Shown: positions 52,229 through 61,917 of the stretch, in pieces
How the letters are laid out: each line of letters begins with the position of its first letter
Numbering within the stretch: the stretch's first letter is position 1
DNA from: an uncultured Ruminococcus sp.
Lineage (GTDB): Bacteria; Bacillota; Clostridia; Oscillospirales; Acutalibacteraceae
NCBI GenBank assembly: GCA_904393835.1
Contig: CAJFNC010000006.1
Location: forward strand, 1 to 64,000
Direction of reading: 5' to 3'
DNA length: 64,000 bases
Program-made: the position numbers and the translations under genes
The notes under the pieces: generated by a model
Databases searched by the model: none
Told to the model about the DNA's origin: nothing
What the model saw: only the letters and a program-made list of their open reading frames with translations

Positions 52229-54820
52229 ATGGCGGAGTTATCTCCAATGATGAAGCAGTATTTCAAAATTAAAGAAGAAAACAAAGACAGTATTTTGTTT
52301 TTCCGTCTTGGAGATTTCTATGAGATGTTCTATGATGACGCAAAAATTGCATCATCTGAACTTGAGCTCACACTTACGGGGCGTGACTGCGGTCAGGATG
52401 AACGTGCACCTATGTGCGGTGTACCGTTTCACAGCTGCGAAAGTTACATAGCGCGTCTTGTGGCTAAAGGCTATAAGGTCGCAATTTGCGAACAAACCGA
52501 GGATCCTGCAAAGGCTAAGGGACTTGTAAAACGTGAAATTATCCGTGTAATTACTCCCGGTACCGTTATGGAATCGAGTATGCTAGATGAAAGCAAAAAC
52601 AATTACATTTGTTGTATGTATGCAGACAACAAAGTTATCGGATTGTGCTTTTGTGATATTTCTACAGGGGAATTATACGCGACTGAGATAAGCGGAAAAG
52701 ATTATTTTAACGTTCTGACAAGTCAGCTTGCAAGTTATAATCCCAGAGAAATTTTGCTCGGCGGTGACATTGTAAAAATTACAGAACTTCCCAAATTCAT
52801 TAAATCAAAACTTTCAGCAGGCGTTGAAATGCTTGAGGATCCGAAGTTTGAGCTTGAAAGCTGTTCCGAAACAGTTCAGGAGCAGTTTAAGGACGAATAC
52901 AACAGCGTAAAGGACAAGCCTCAGCTTGTGTCTTCAATCGGCGCTCTTATTTCATATCTTAAGGATACTCAAAAAAGCGGGCTTGAAAGAATTAATCATA
53001 TTGAACTATTTCAGGAAAGCCAGTATATGCGTCTTGATTTCAATTCCCAACGAAATCTTGAACTTACTCAGACAATGCTTACCAAAGAAAAAAGAGGGTC
53101 GCTGCTTTGGGTGCTTGACAAAACAAAAACAGCTATGGGCAAACGTCTGATGCGTTCATGGCTTGAACATCCGCTGATGAATATTTCTAAAATCAACAAC
53201 AGGCAGAGCGCTGTTGAAGAGCTTGTAAACTATAATGTGCTGAGAATGGAAGTTACCGATAATATAACCGGTATTTTCGATATAGAGCGACTTATGACAA
53301 AGGTTGTGTACGGCTCAGCTAATGCAAGAGATTTACGTTCGCTCTGCGCTGCAATAGAAAACCTGCCGCAGATTTCAAACCTTATTTCCGACTGCAAGTC
53401 AAAATACCTTAAGAGTATTTATTCTCGTATAGATACGCTTGATGACATTTATGCGCTTATTGATAATTCAATTGTGGAAGACCCGCCTTTTACGGTGCGT
53501 GAAGGCGGAATGATTAAGCAAGGATTTAATGAAGAGCTTGATTCTGTTACCAACGATATGAACAATTCTAAAGAAATTCTCGCTCAGATTGAAGCCGACC
53601 AGCGTGAAAAAACGGGTATTCCAAAATTAAAAATCGGATATAACAGGGTTTTCGGCTATTATATTGAAGTTTCAAATTCATATAAATCAATGGTACCTGA
53701 AACATACATAAGAAAACAGACGCTTACAAATTGTGAACGTTACATTACTCAGGATTTAAAAGACGTTGAAAGCCGCATTCTCGGTGCTAAAGATCGTGCG
53801 GTTGCTATGGAATTTACTATATTTGATACAGTTCGCCAAAAAATTGCAGATAACCTTGAAAGAATCCAAACTACCGCGAAAGCAATTGCAGCGCTCGATG
53901 TTATAAATTCACTTGCAAACGTCGCTTCAGATAATCGCTACGTTAGACCCGAAGTAAATCTATCTTCGGTAATCCGAATAAAGGAATCACGCCATCCTGT
54001 AGTTGAAGCACTGTTAAAAGATGCACCGTTTGTTCCTAACGATGTTTTTCTCGACAGTAATTCCGAACGTGTTGCAATTATAACAGGTCCTAATATGGCA
54101 GGTAAGTCAACATATATGCGTCAGATAGCTCTTATTGTGCTTATGGCGCAAATGGGTAGTTTTGTACCGGCAACCTCAGCTGAAATCGGCGTTGTTGACA
54201 GCATATTCACCCGTGTCGGCGCATCTGACGATTTGGCATCAGGGCAATCTACATTTATGGTTGAGATGAGCGAAGTTGCCAATATTGTAAAGAATGCCAC
54301 TAATAAAAGTCTATTAATACTTGATGAAATCGGCAGGGGTACATCAACATTTGACGGAATGAGTATTGCAAGGGCAGTGCTTGAGTATTGTGCCGATAAA
54401 AAGAAGCTGGGCGCAAAGACGCTGTTTGCTACACACTACCACGAACTTACGGTTATGGAGCAGCTTTTGGACGGCGTAAAAAATTACAGTATTGCCGTAA
54501 AAAAACGCGGTGATGATATAACTTTTTTAAGAAGAATTATTCCGGGCGGAGCAGACGACAGCTATGGTATAGAGGTTGCGAAACTGGCCGGTGTTCCTCA
54601 GTCAATCATAAAACGTGCCAAAGAAATACTTGCGGAGCTTGAAAGCGGAAAATCCGATACAGTGGTTGTTGAAAAGGTGAATTCAAATGACGATATGCAA
54701 ATGTCTCTTTTATCGTCAACTCAAAGTCCTGTAATAGATAAACTAAAAGAAGCTGATTTGAATACATTAACTCCGATTGAAGCAATGAATTTGCTATATG
54801 AATTAAAAAGTATGATTTAA
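52229..54820 (+). CDS. mutS: DNA mismatch repair protein MutS
   Basis: MutS recognises mismatches. The 863-residue protein starts with the mismatch-binding domain (MMKQYFKIKEENKDSILFFR, then LGDFYEMFYDDA with the Phe-x-Glu wedge). The ATPase has ITGPNMAGKSTYMRQIAL, MVEMSEVANI, LLILDEIGRGTSTFDGMS and FATHYHEL. The AAGGAG site fixes the start. It is followed by mutL and miaA, a classical Clostridia order. Confidence 0.97.
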   Translation: MAELSPMMKQYFKIKEENKDSILFFRLGDFYEMFYDDAKIASSELELTLTGRDCGQDERAPMCGVPFHSCESYIARLVAKGYKVAICEQTEDPAKAKGLVKREIIRVITPGTVMESSMLDESKNNYICCMYADNKVIGLCFCDISTGELYATEISGKDYFNVLTSQLASYNPREILLGGDIVKITELPKFIKSKLSAGVEMLEDPKFELESCSETVQEQFKDEYNSVKDKPQLVSSIGALISYLKDTQKSGLERINHIELFQESQYMRLDFNSQRNLELTQTMLTKEKRGSLLWVLDKTKTAMGKRLMRSWLEHPLMNISKINNRQSAVEELVNYNVLRMEVTDNITGIFDIERLMTKVVYGSANARDLRSLCAAIENLPQISNLISDCKSKYLKSIYSRIDTLDDIYALIDNSIVEDPPFTVREGGMIKQGFNEELDSVTNDMNNSKEILAQIEADQREKTGIPKLKIGYNRVFGYYIEVSNSYKSMVPETYIRKQTLTNCERYITQDLKDVESRILGAKDRAVAMEFTIFDTVRQKIADNLERIQTTAKAIAALDVINSLANVASDNRYVRPEVNLSSVIRIKESRHPVVEALLKDAPFVPNDVFLDSNSERVAIITGPNMAGKSTYMRQIALIVLMAQMGSFVPATSAEIGVVDSIFTRVGASDDLASGQSTFMVEMSEVANIVKNATNKSLLILDEIGRGTSTFDGMSIARAVLEYCADKKKLGAKTLFATHYHELTVMEQLLDGVKNYSIAVKKRGDDITFLRRIIPGGADDSYGIEVAKLAGVPQSIIKRAKEILAELESGKSDTVVVEKVNSNDDMQMSLLSSTQSPVIDKLKEADLNTLTPIEAMNLLYELKSMI

Positions 54821-54850
54821 AATATTTTTGTATTGAAAGGCGGTGACATA

Positions 54851-57001
54851 ATGGGTGTTATTAACGTTCTTGACAAACACGTGGCGGAGCTTATTGCAGC
54901 CGGTGAAGTAGTAGAAAGACCTGCTTCTGTAATAAAAGAACTTGTAGAAAATTCAATTGATGCAGGGGCAAAAAATATTACGGTAGAAATTAAGAACGGC
55001 GGCACTACATTTATGCGTGTCACTGACGACGGCTGCGGAATACAGAGAGACGATATTAAAGTTGCTTTTTTGCGCCATGCAACAAGTAAAGTCAAGCTCG
55101 AAAGCGACCTTGATTCAATCTCAACTCTCGGATTCCGCGGCGAGGCTCTTGCTTCAATATGTGCAGTCTCAAAATTACAGCTGTTAACAAGAAATAAAAA
55201 TGATGAAGTGGGTACTTCATACGAAATTGACGGCGGAGAAGAAATAAGTTTATCTGATGCCGGTTGTCCGGTAGGAACAACCTTTGTAATCAGGGACTTA
55301 TTCTATAATATACCCGCACGCGCAAAATTTTTAAAAAAGGATGTATCCGAGGGCAATGCGGTGTCAAATATAGTCGATAAAACGGCTCTTTCTCATCCTG
55401 AAATCGCTTTTACATACATACGTGACGGCAAACAAATTTTAAAAACATTTGGTGACGGAAAATTACTTTCCGCTATATATTCTGTACTTGGTAAAGATTT
55501 TGCTCGTACGCTTATACCCGTCGATTATGCGTTAAATGCAGTACACGTTTACGGTTATGTATCCAAACCCGTTGGAGCACGTCCGAATAGAAATATGCAG
55601 AATTTTTTTATAAACGGTCGTTATGTAAAAACGCGCACGGCAATGGTTGCCCTTGAAGAGGCTTTTAAAGGTTCAATTATGGTCGGAAAATTCCCGACGT
55701 GTGTATTAAATATTGATTTGCCGTTTGAAATGATTGACGTAAATGTTCATCCCGCAAAAATAGAAGTTCGTTTTATAAATGAACGTCCGGTATTTGATGC
55801 AGTTTATCACGGGGTAAAGTCGTCTCTTTTAAAATACGACGACAGAAAGACGGCTGCAATACCTAAACAAAATCCAATTCTTGACGCAAAACGCTTCAAT
55901 CCTTTTAAGAACGCAACGGCAGTACTGAAAAAAGTTGACGAAGATAAGAAGCAGAAACAAAAAGTAAATTCAAAAGCGTTACAAAACAATGATTTTAATC
56001 CGTTTGATAGCATCGATTTTTCTACATCAAAACCGGATACTCAGGTGAAAAAGCCGCAAAGCATTGATAATTTAAGTGTTTCAGACAATTTTGGCAATTC
56101 TTTTAATATTTACTCAAAGCAGGCAATCAGCAATGCTAAAAAGCAGGAAAATATTGACAAGCAAAGAAAAACTGAAATTATAAAAAATAATTCCTATATA
56201 GAAAATAGTACCGTTAAAAATTCTTATTCAAAAACTGAATTTGATAAAACGGAAAAATCATCTGATACTGCAGATGTAGATTTTTCTGTTTCTGTAAAAA
56301 ACATTTCAGATAATTCCGACAAAATAAACATTGTTGATAACAATAATTCTGTTAATGAAAATACAAATGTGCATCGGGATTCTGAGAGTGCTTTAAAGAG
56401 TCCTGTTATTTCAATGGAAAATAACGGTGATGAGTATATTAAATTTGTCGGCGAAATTTTCAAGACATATATTATTGCCGAAAAGAATAACAAGGAAATT
56501 TTGCTGATTGATAAACATGCAGCGCATGAGCGTATGATATATGAAAAACTAAAGGCCGAAAAAGCCGGCGCTTCTGCCCAGATACTTTTGCAGCCGGTGA
56601 TAATTACTTTAGGTAAATCTGAGTACGATGCAGCTGTTAATAACCTTAATATGTTTAAAGAGTGTTCATTTGAGGTTGAGGATTTCGGCAATTCTACGGT
56701 AATTGTCCGCAGTGCTCCGCAATATATTGATTTTTCCGATATAAGTGACTGTATAACTGAAATGGCGAATTATATCGCGATGGGGAAAACAGATATTTAT
56801 ACCGAAAAAATGGATTGGTTTTATCATAACGTTGCTTGCCGAGCCGCTATCAAAGCGGGTAACACAAGCACGCCGCAGGAGCTTATAGATATTGTAAATA
56901 AACTTGAAAACGATAAGACCTTAAAATATTGTCCGCACGGACGACCTATTTGTATAGTTATGACTAAAAACGAGATAGAAAAGCAATTCGGCAGGGTGTG
57001 A
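54851..57001 (+). CDS. mutL: DNA mismatch repair endonuclease MutL
   Basis: MutL couples mismatch recognition to strand incision. The 716-residue protein has a GHKL ATPase (ELVENSIDAGA, TDDGCGI, LGFRGEALASI) over about 1-330. A long low-complexity Ser/Asn/Lys-rich linker spans about 345-520. The C-terminal endonuclease domain has the metal motif DKHAAHERMIYE, ACRAAIKAG and CPHGRP. The endonuclease form fits an organism without MutH. ATG 54851 is used; a TTG at 54833 lies before the ribosome site. Confidence 0.96.
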   Translation: MGVINVLDKHVAELIAAGEVVERPASVIKELVENSIDAGAKNITVEIKNGGTTFMRVTDDGCGIQRDDIKVAFLRHATSKVKLESDLDSISTLGFRGEALASICAVSKLQLLTRNKNDEVGTSYEIDGGEEISLSDAGCPVGTTFVIRDLFYNIPARAKFLKKDVSEGNAVSNIVDKTALSHPEIAFTYIRDGKQILKTFGDGKLLSAIYSVLGKDFARTLIPVDYALNAVHVYGYVSKPVGARPNRNMQNFFINGRYVKTRTAMVALEEAFKGSIMVGKFPTCVLNIDLPFEMIDVNVHPAKIEVRFINERPVFDAVYHGVKSSLLKYDDRKTAAIPKQNPILDAKRFNPFKNATAVLKKVDEDKKQKQKVNSKALQNNDFNPFDSIDFSTSKPDTQVKKPQSIDNLSVSDNFGNSFNIYSKQAISNAKKQENIDKQRKTEIIKNNSYIENSTVKNSYSKTEFDKTEKSSDTADVDFSVSVKNISDNSDKINIVDNNNSVNENTNVHRDSESALKSPVISMENNGDEYIKFVGEIFKTYIIAEKNNKEILLIDKHAAHERMIYEKLKAEKAGASAQILLQPVIITLGKSEYDAAVNNLNMFKECSFEVEDFGNSTVIVRSAPQYIDFSDISDCITEMANYIAMGKTDIYTEKMDWFYHNVACRAAIKAGNTSTPQELIDIVNKLENDKTLKYCPHGRPICIVMTKNEIEKQFGRV

Positions 57002-57005
57002 TATA

Positions 57006-57956
57006 ATGGACAACTTAATAAAAATAGTTGCCGTTGTAGGACCTACTGCATCGGGTAAGACAAAACTTTCGGTTGAGCTTGCCAAGAATTATAATGGGGA
57101 AATTATTTCTGCCGATTCTATGCAAATATACAAGGGTATGGATATTGCGACTGCAAAGCCGAGCAATGATGAAAAATGCGGCATACGACATCACCTTATG
57201 GATTTTTTGTTGCCGAGCGAATCGTATTCTGTAGCTTGTTTTGTTGAAGATGCAAAAAAGTGCGTTGCAGACATTGTTTCTCGAAACAAACTTCCCATAA
57301 TTGCGGGCGGCACAGGCTTATATGTTGATTCTTTCCTTAATAACGTTAATTTCAGCGACGAAAAACGTGATGATGTTTTGACACAGAAGTTATGGAAAAT
57401 TTATGATGATAAAGGAATAGATACACTTTTGGAAATGCTTGACGGCATTGATAAAACTACTGCCGAAAAACTTGCACCGCAAAAAAATCCAAAACGGATT
57501 ATCAGGGCGATTGAATTTTACAAAACTACGGGAAAGCCGATTTCTCAGCAGGTCAGTGAATCAACACGTGTAAAAAGTCCTTATCGAGCAGTAAAAATAG
57601 GTCTGAATTTTAGCGATCGACAAAAATTATATGACAGAATAAATTTGCGAGTTGATAAAATGATGGATGACGGACTGCTTGATGAAGCAAAAGAGGTATT
57701 ATTAAGCGACTTAAGCGCAACTTCTGTAAAAGCAATAGGATACAAAGAACTTGCTCCGTATATTATGGGAAAAAGGTCACTTGATGAATGTGTTGAAAAG
57801 CTTAAGCAGGAAACGCGCAGATACGCAAAGCGGCAAATTACTTGGTTTAAAAGAGACAAAGATATAAACTGGCTATACGTTGATGAATATGATTCGTTTG
57901 AAGAATTATACAAGGACGCTTGCCAAATTATTGAAAAGGAAAATATAGATGGATAA
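57006..57956 (+). CDS. miaA: tRNA dimethylallyltransferase
   Basis: MiaA prenylates A37 of tRNAs reading UNN codons; MiaB then methylthiolates it. The 316-residue protein has the P-loop VVGPTASGKTKLSVELA, ISADSMQIYKGMDIATAKP, IIAGGTGLYVDS and the C-terminal RRYAKRQITWFKRD. It overlaps the following gene by 8 bp. Confidence 0.96.
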   Translation: MDNLIKIVAVVGPTASGKTKLSVELAKNYNGEIISADSMQIYKGMDIATAKPSNDEKCGIRHHLMDFLLPSESYSVACFVEDAKKCVADIVSRNKLPIIAGGTGLYVDSFLNNVNFSDEKRDDVLTQKLWKIYDDKGIDTLLEMLDGIDKTTAEKLAPQKNPKRIIRAIEFYKTTGKPISQQVSESTRVKSPYRAVKIGLNFSDRQKLYDRINLRVDKMMDDGLLDEAKEVLLSDLSATSVKAIGYKELAPYIMGKRSLDECVEKLKQETRRYAKRQITWFKRDKDINWLYVDEYDSFEELYKDACQIIEKENIDG

Positions 57957-59229
57957 ATTACTTTTTAAAAGAATTGTAGTGGGAATTCTTACTGTACTTG
58001 CGGTTGTATATGTTGCGTATCTGCTCATAAGCGCGAATTTTGATATGTATTCAACGGAGGACGCCGTAGAAACAACTATTTCCGATAAAATATATTCAAA
58101 TGCGTTTATTATACGTGATGAAAGTATTATTGAGAACAACACTTCAGGCGTGTTATCATATACTCGCGATAACGGCGAGGCTGTTGCCGTCGACAGTGTT
58201 GTAGCTAAAATCTACCAAAATGAAAGCGACGCATTGGCTCAGACAACAGCAGATGTTCTTGAAGAAAACAAAAATGCTCTTGAGGAACTTCAAAAAAACA
58301 ATACAGAAACAATGGGCATTGATGCTATAAATAACGACATTCAAAATAATTTGCTGAGTTATTTGAGCAACATTAATAACGGCAATATCACAAAGGCGTT
58401 TTCATATTCATCTGATCTGTTGTCGGCAATTAATCAAAGGCAGCTTTATACAGGAAAATTGACTAACTTTAATTCAGAAATTGCTAATCTCAATTCTGAG
58501 ATTACAAACCTTAGGCAAAATTCGGGTGAAAGCATCGGAGAAATTAAGACAACTAAATCAGGATATTTTTCCGAAAACTGCGACGGATATGAAAATGCAA
58601 TCAAATTTTCTGATATTGGCAAAATGGAATTAAATGATTTAAATAACATAAAACAGTCGAATGTCAGCAGCAATGCGGCCGGTAAAATAATATCAAATAA
58701 AGATTGGTATGTCGCTTGTCAGGTTTCGGCAGATGAAGCAAAGCAACTTTCTTTGTGGAGCGATGATGTAACTCTGCTTTTTTCCGATGCTACTAAGGAA
58801 TCCATAACGGCTTCAATTTACAGAATCGCTCAGGAAACTAATGATTCCGATGCGCTGTTAATTTTAAAATGCAATGATATGAGTTCTGAGCTTATCGAGG
58901 CAAGAAAGGAGCCGATTGAAATCGGGCTCGGCACATACACCGGACTAAGGGTGAGCAAGCGTGCTATTCATGACGATTATGTAACAAAGACGGTAACGGA
59001 TGAAAATAACAATACGCATGAGGCTAAAGAGAAAGTACAGGGTGTTTATGTTTTATATGGCAGCGAAGTACAGTTTAAGCAAATTTCAATATTGTATGCC
59101 GATGACGATTATGTAATTTGCGATCCTGCTCCGGATTCTGATGAGCTTTTTAACGGTGAAACTATTTCGCTGTATGACCAAATTATTATTAAAGGAGATG
59201 ACTTATATGACGGCAAGGTCATTAAGTGA
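57949..59229 (+). CDS. HlyD-like membrane-anchored protein of the division cluster
   Basis: A 426-residue protein with one N-terminal membrane helix (about 9-30). A short beta segment resembles a split lipoyl/barrel-sandwich half (SGVLSYTRDNGEAVAVDSVVAKIY). It is followed by a coiled coil (about 90-200) and C-terminal beta strands. HlyD-like genes of this type often precede yggS-sepF-ylmH-divIVA in Clostridia. No transporter partner is adjacent, so a wall or division role is possible. Function is not established. Confidence 0.7.
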   Translation: MDKLLFKRIVVGILTVLAVVYVAYLLISANFDMYSTEDAVETTISDKIYSNAFIIRDESIIENNTSGVLSYTRDNGEAVAVDSVVAKIYQNESDALAQTTADVLEENKNALEELQKNNTETMGIDAINNDIQNNLLSYLSNINNGNITKAFSYSSDLLSAINQRQLYTGKLTNFNSEIANLNSEITNLRQNSGESIGEIKTTKSGYFSENCDGYENAIKFSDIGKMELNDLNNIKQSNVSSNAAGKIISNKDWYVACQVSADEAKQLSLWSDDVTLLFSDATKESITASIYRIAQETNDSDALLILKCNDMSSELIEARKEPIEIGLGTYTGLRVSKRAIHDDYVTKTVTDENNNTHEAKEKVQGVYVLYGSEVQFKQISILYADDDYVICDPAPDSDELFNGETISLYDQIIIKGDDLYDGKVIK

Positions 59230-59920
59230 TGTTGAATATAATTACAAATATATCGATGAAAAAATTGCTCAGGCGGCTCAAAAGGTAGGTAAGAACCGTG
59301 ATGATATTACATTTTTGGCAGCCACAAAAACGGTAGAACCGGAAGTAATCAATTATGCAATTTCGCTTGGACTTGATCACATAGGTGAAAATAAAGTCCA
59401 AGAGCTTCTTTCAAAATATGATAAATACGATTTAGAGCACTGTTCTTTGCAATTTATAGGTCATTTGCAGACGAATAAGGTAAGACAAATCGTTGACAAA
59501 GTTGATTTAATTCAGTCGGTTGACTCTGTTAAGCTCGCAACAGAAATTGCAAAGCAATCTTTAAAGCATAACAAGACAACAGATATTCTTGTTGAAGTTA
59601 ATATAGGCAGAGAAAAGAATAAATCCGGTGTTTATCCTGAAAATCTAGAAGATTTGCTCTGTCAAATTGCCGAAATTGAAGGAATTTCTGTAAAAGGACT
59701 TATGGCAATACCCCCGATTTGTGATAATAAACATAAAATTTCAAAATATTTTCATAATATGCATAATATATTTATTGACATATCGCAAAAAAAATTAGAT
59801 AATATAAATATGACTATACTTTCAATGGGTATGTCTGCTGATTACTATGAAGCAATTCTCGAAGGCGCCAATATGGTTAGAATTGGCTCATCTTTATTCG
59901 GCGCCAGAGATTATACTTAA
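59207..59920 (+). CDS. YggS-family PLP homeostasis protein
   Basis: A single-domain alanine-racemase-fold protein (237 residues) that binds PLP without known catalysis and buffers the free cofactor. The PLP lysine is in LAATKTVEPE. HIGENKVQE, FIGHLQTNKVR, EVNIGREKNKSG and LSMGMSADYYEAI are family marks. I chose ATG 59207, 9 bp after AAAGGAG, overlapping the previous gene by 23 bp. It precedes sepF as in most Gram-positives. Confidence 0.92.
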   Translation: MTARSLSDVEYNYKYIDEKIAQAAQKVGKNRDDITFLAATKTVEPEVINYAISLGLDHIGENKVQELLSKYDKYDLEHCSLQFIGHLQTNKVRQIVDKVDLIQSVDSVKLATEIAKQSLKHNKTTDILVEVNIGREKNKSGVYPENLEDLLCQIAEIEGISVKGLMAIPPICDNKHKISKYFHNMHNIFIDISQKKLDNINMTILSMGMSADYYEAILEGANMVRIGSSLFGARDYT

Positions 59921-59938
59921 ATTTAGGAGGAAATATAA

Positions 59939-60403
59939 ATGGCTGGAATAGTTGACAAGTTTAAGCGTATGTGGGATGCTCCCGAGGATGAGTATGAATA
60001 CGATGAGTATGGATACGCTGATGAAAACGACGATGACTACGAGGAAGAGCAACCTGTTAAAGAAAGAGAACGTGATCGTGATCTCGGCGCAAGAAACAAG
60101 GTTGTAAACATTAATGCTACCGCAAGACTTCAGGTTGCAATTTTCAAGCCCGAACGTTTCGGCGAAGAAACTCGTAACATTGCCGATGAACTTATGAAAA
60201 CTCACACGGTAGTTTTGAATCTTGAAGATACAAATAAAGATATGGCAAGAAGAATCCTCGACTTCCTAAGCGGTGTCACTTATGCTAAAAGAGGTAAAAT
60301 AAAAAAGGTTGCTTCTAATACATATATTATTATTCCGAGTAATGTTGATTTAACAGGCGATGATCTTCTGGATGAGTTAGAGAACAGCGGTGTATATTTC
60401 TGA
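59939..60403 (+). CDS. sepF: Cell division protein SepF
   Basis: SepF tethers FtsZ to the membrane. The 154-residue protein begins with an amphipathic membrane-targeting helix (GIVDKFKRMWDA). An acidic linker rich in Asp, Glu and Tyr follows, then the SepF core (about 68-150) with FKPERFGEETRNIADELMK and RRILDFLSGVTYA. The start has AGGAGG. It overlaps ylmH by 14 bp. Confidence 0.95.
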   Translation: MAGIVDKFKRMWDAPEDEYEYDEYGYADENDDDYEEEQPVKERERDRDLGARNKVVNINATARLQVAIFKPERFGEETRNIADELMKTHTVVLNLEDTNKDMARRILDFLSGVTYAKRGKIKKVASNTYIIIPSNVDLTGDDLLDELENSGVYF

Positions 60404-61142
60404 TAAGGATCACCTTTTTTATTCAAAATTGGAAGACGGCATATCGCTTTGTTATACACGGCAAAAACCTTATTTCTTTTCTCTTATGAGCGAACGCAGA
60501 CAAGCGATGGCTAGAGATTTTCTTGAAAATCAGTACTTTTCAAGCTATTCATTTTGGGGAGGATACAACTTAGCGGAAAGAAAATTGTTGGGTCTATTTT
60601 TTGACGATACTTTTAACAATGAAATGTTTCCTGTTTCAGCATTGGAGTTCAAATACAGAAAGTGTGACGAGCTTAGTCATCGTGATTTTCTGGGCGCTCT
60701 TATGTCATTGGGAATTGAAAGAGAAACAGTAGGAGATATACTTGTTGATAACGGCCGCACAGTTGTATTTTTAAAGTCAGAAATAAAAAACTATGTCGTT
60801 TCTCAAATATTTAAAATCGGCAATATCGGCGTTACTATATCAGATGCAAATATTCTGAAATTGCCGGCAGGAAATAAAACCGAAGAACTAAGCTTTATCG
60901 TGTCTTCAATGAGAATTGATAATATTGTTGCCGCAATTTGTTCTTTGTCAAGAGAAAAAACCAAAGCATTAATATTGTCAGGCAATGTCAGTGTGAATTT
61001 TTTGGAAAATAAAAATGTCAGTTTCAATCTTAGAAGTGGTGATAAGATTGTAATACGAGGCAAAGGCAAATATATTTTAAATAATATTTTAGGTACTACT
61101 AAAAAGGGTCGTATAAAAATTTCAGTTGTTCATTTTAGATAA
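60390..61142 (+). CDS. ylmH: YlmH-like S4-domain RNA-binding protein
   Basis: A 250-residue protein with a C-terminal S4 RNA-binding domain (about 180-245, with GNVSVNFLENKNVSFNLRSGD). Its middle region has GALMSLGIERETVGDILV. YlmH-like proteins bind RNA and act on stalled large subunits. The start is probably GTG 60390 inside the end of sepF, with a poor ribosome site, so it is likely coupled; the exact start is uncertain. Confidence 0.87.
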   Translation: MYISDKDHLFYSKLEDGISLCYTRQKPYFFSLMSERRQAMARDFLENQYFSSYSFWGGYNLAERKLLGLFFDDTFNNEMFPVSALEFKYRKCDELSHRDFLGALMSLGIERETVGDILVDNGRTVVFLKSEIKNYVVSQIFKIGNIGVTISDANILKLPAGNKTEELSFIVSSMRIDNIVAAICSLSREKTKALILSGNVSVNFLENKNVSFNLRSGDKIVIRGKGKYILNNILGTTKKGRIKISVVHFR

Positions 61143-61153
61143 GGAGTGTAATT

Positions 61154-61882
61154 ATGCTAACAATAGACGAAATAAAAAATATAAGTTTTAGAAAAGGCAC
61201 ACTTATGGACGGTTATAAGGTTGAAGATGTTAACGCCTTTTTGGAGGAAGTAATTGCTTCTTTTGAACAGTTAAAAAAGGAGAAAACCAACCTTGTTCAT
61301 AAAATTGATGTTCTTGCTACCAGAGTTGAGCAGTACAGATCTGATGAAGAAACTGTAAGAAACGCTCTTCTTGCTTCACAAAAAGTTGCCGATGCCTGCA
61401 TTAAAGAGGCAAAAGAAAAGGCAGCAAAAATTGTAAGAGAGGCAGAAACCAAAGCACAAACACTCCTTGTTGAAGCCAACAAAATGACAGCTGTGGAAAA
61501 AGAAAATTATCTTCAGCTTCAAAAGGATGCAGTTGATTTAAGAGCAGAGCTTATTGAACTATATAAAAAACATATTCAAGCCATTGATGATCTTCCTACC
61601 GCTGATGATGTTGAAAAATCTCAGAGCGAATTAGATGAAAAGTATCCTACCGAAGCCACAGATAAAGAAGAGCCTAAAACTGATAACAGTATATTACCGG
61701 ATACAAGTGCAGAAGTATCCGATGAGGCTGTAAATGAAGCTTTAAAAGTTGCTCGAAATGAAGCAGCACAGAGTGAAAAATCTGTTGATACCGTCACACA
61801 AACAACAGAAAGACCTGTAAAAAAATCAAGTAAATTTTCACACCTTAAATTTGGTGAGAACTATGACGTTTCTGCTGACTGA
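61154..61882 (+). CDS. divIVA: DivIVA-family cell-pole protein
   Basis: A 242-residue DivIVA homologue. The N-terminal lipid-binding domain has LTIDEIKNISFRKG and MDGYKVEDVNAFLEEV. A coiled coil follows (about 30-150). The C-terminal tail is Glu/Asp/Lys-rich and variable. DivIVA binds negatively curved membrane and recruits division or wall proteins. It ends the sepF cluster, 35 bp before ileS. Confidence 0.93.
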   Translation: MLTIDEIKNISFRKGTLMDGYKVEDVNAFLEEVIASFEQLKKEKTNLVHKIDVLATRVEQYRSDEETVRNALLASQKVADACIKEAKEKAAKIVREAETKAQTLLVEANKMTAVEKENYLQLQKDAVDLRAELIELYKKHIQAIDDLPTADDVEKSQSELDEKYPTEATDKEEPKTDNSILPDTSAEVSDEAVNEALKVARNEAAQSEKSVDTVTQTTERPVKKSSKFSHLKFGENYDVSAD

Positions 61883-61917
61883 CAGCAAATCTTTATATAA
61901 TGGAGAGAGTACATAAA

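Noticed and set aside
59141..59206. Longer N-terminus for the YggS protein
   Set aside because: The extra residues lie in another gene's coding frame; AAAGGAG at 59191-59197 points to ATG 59207.
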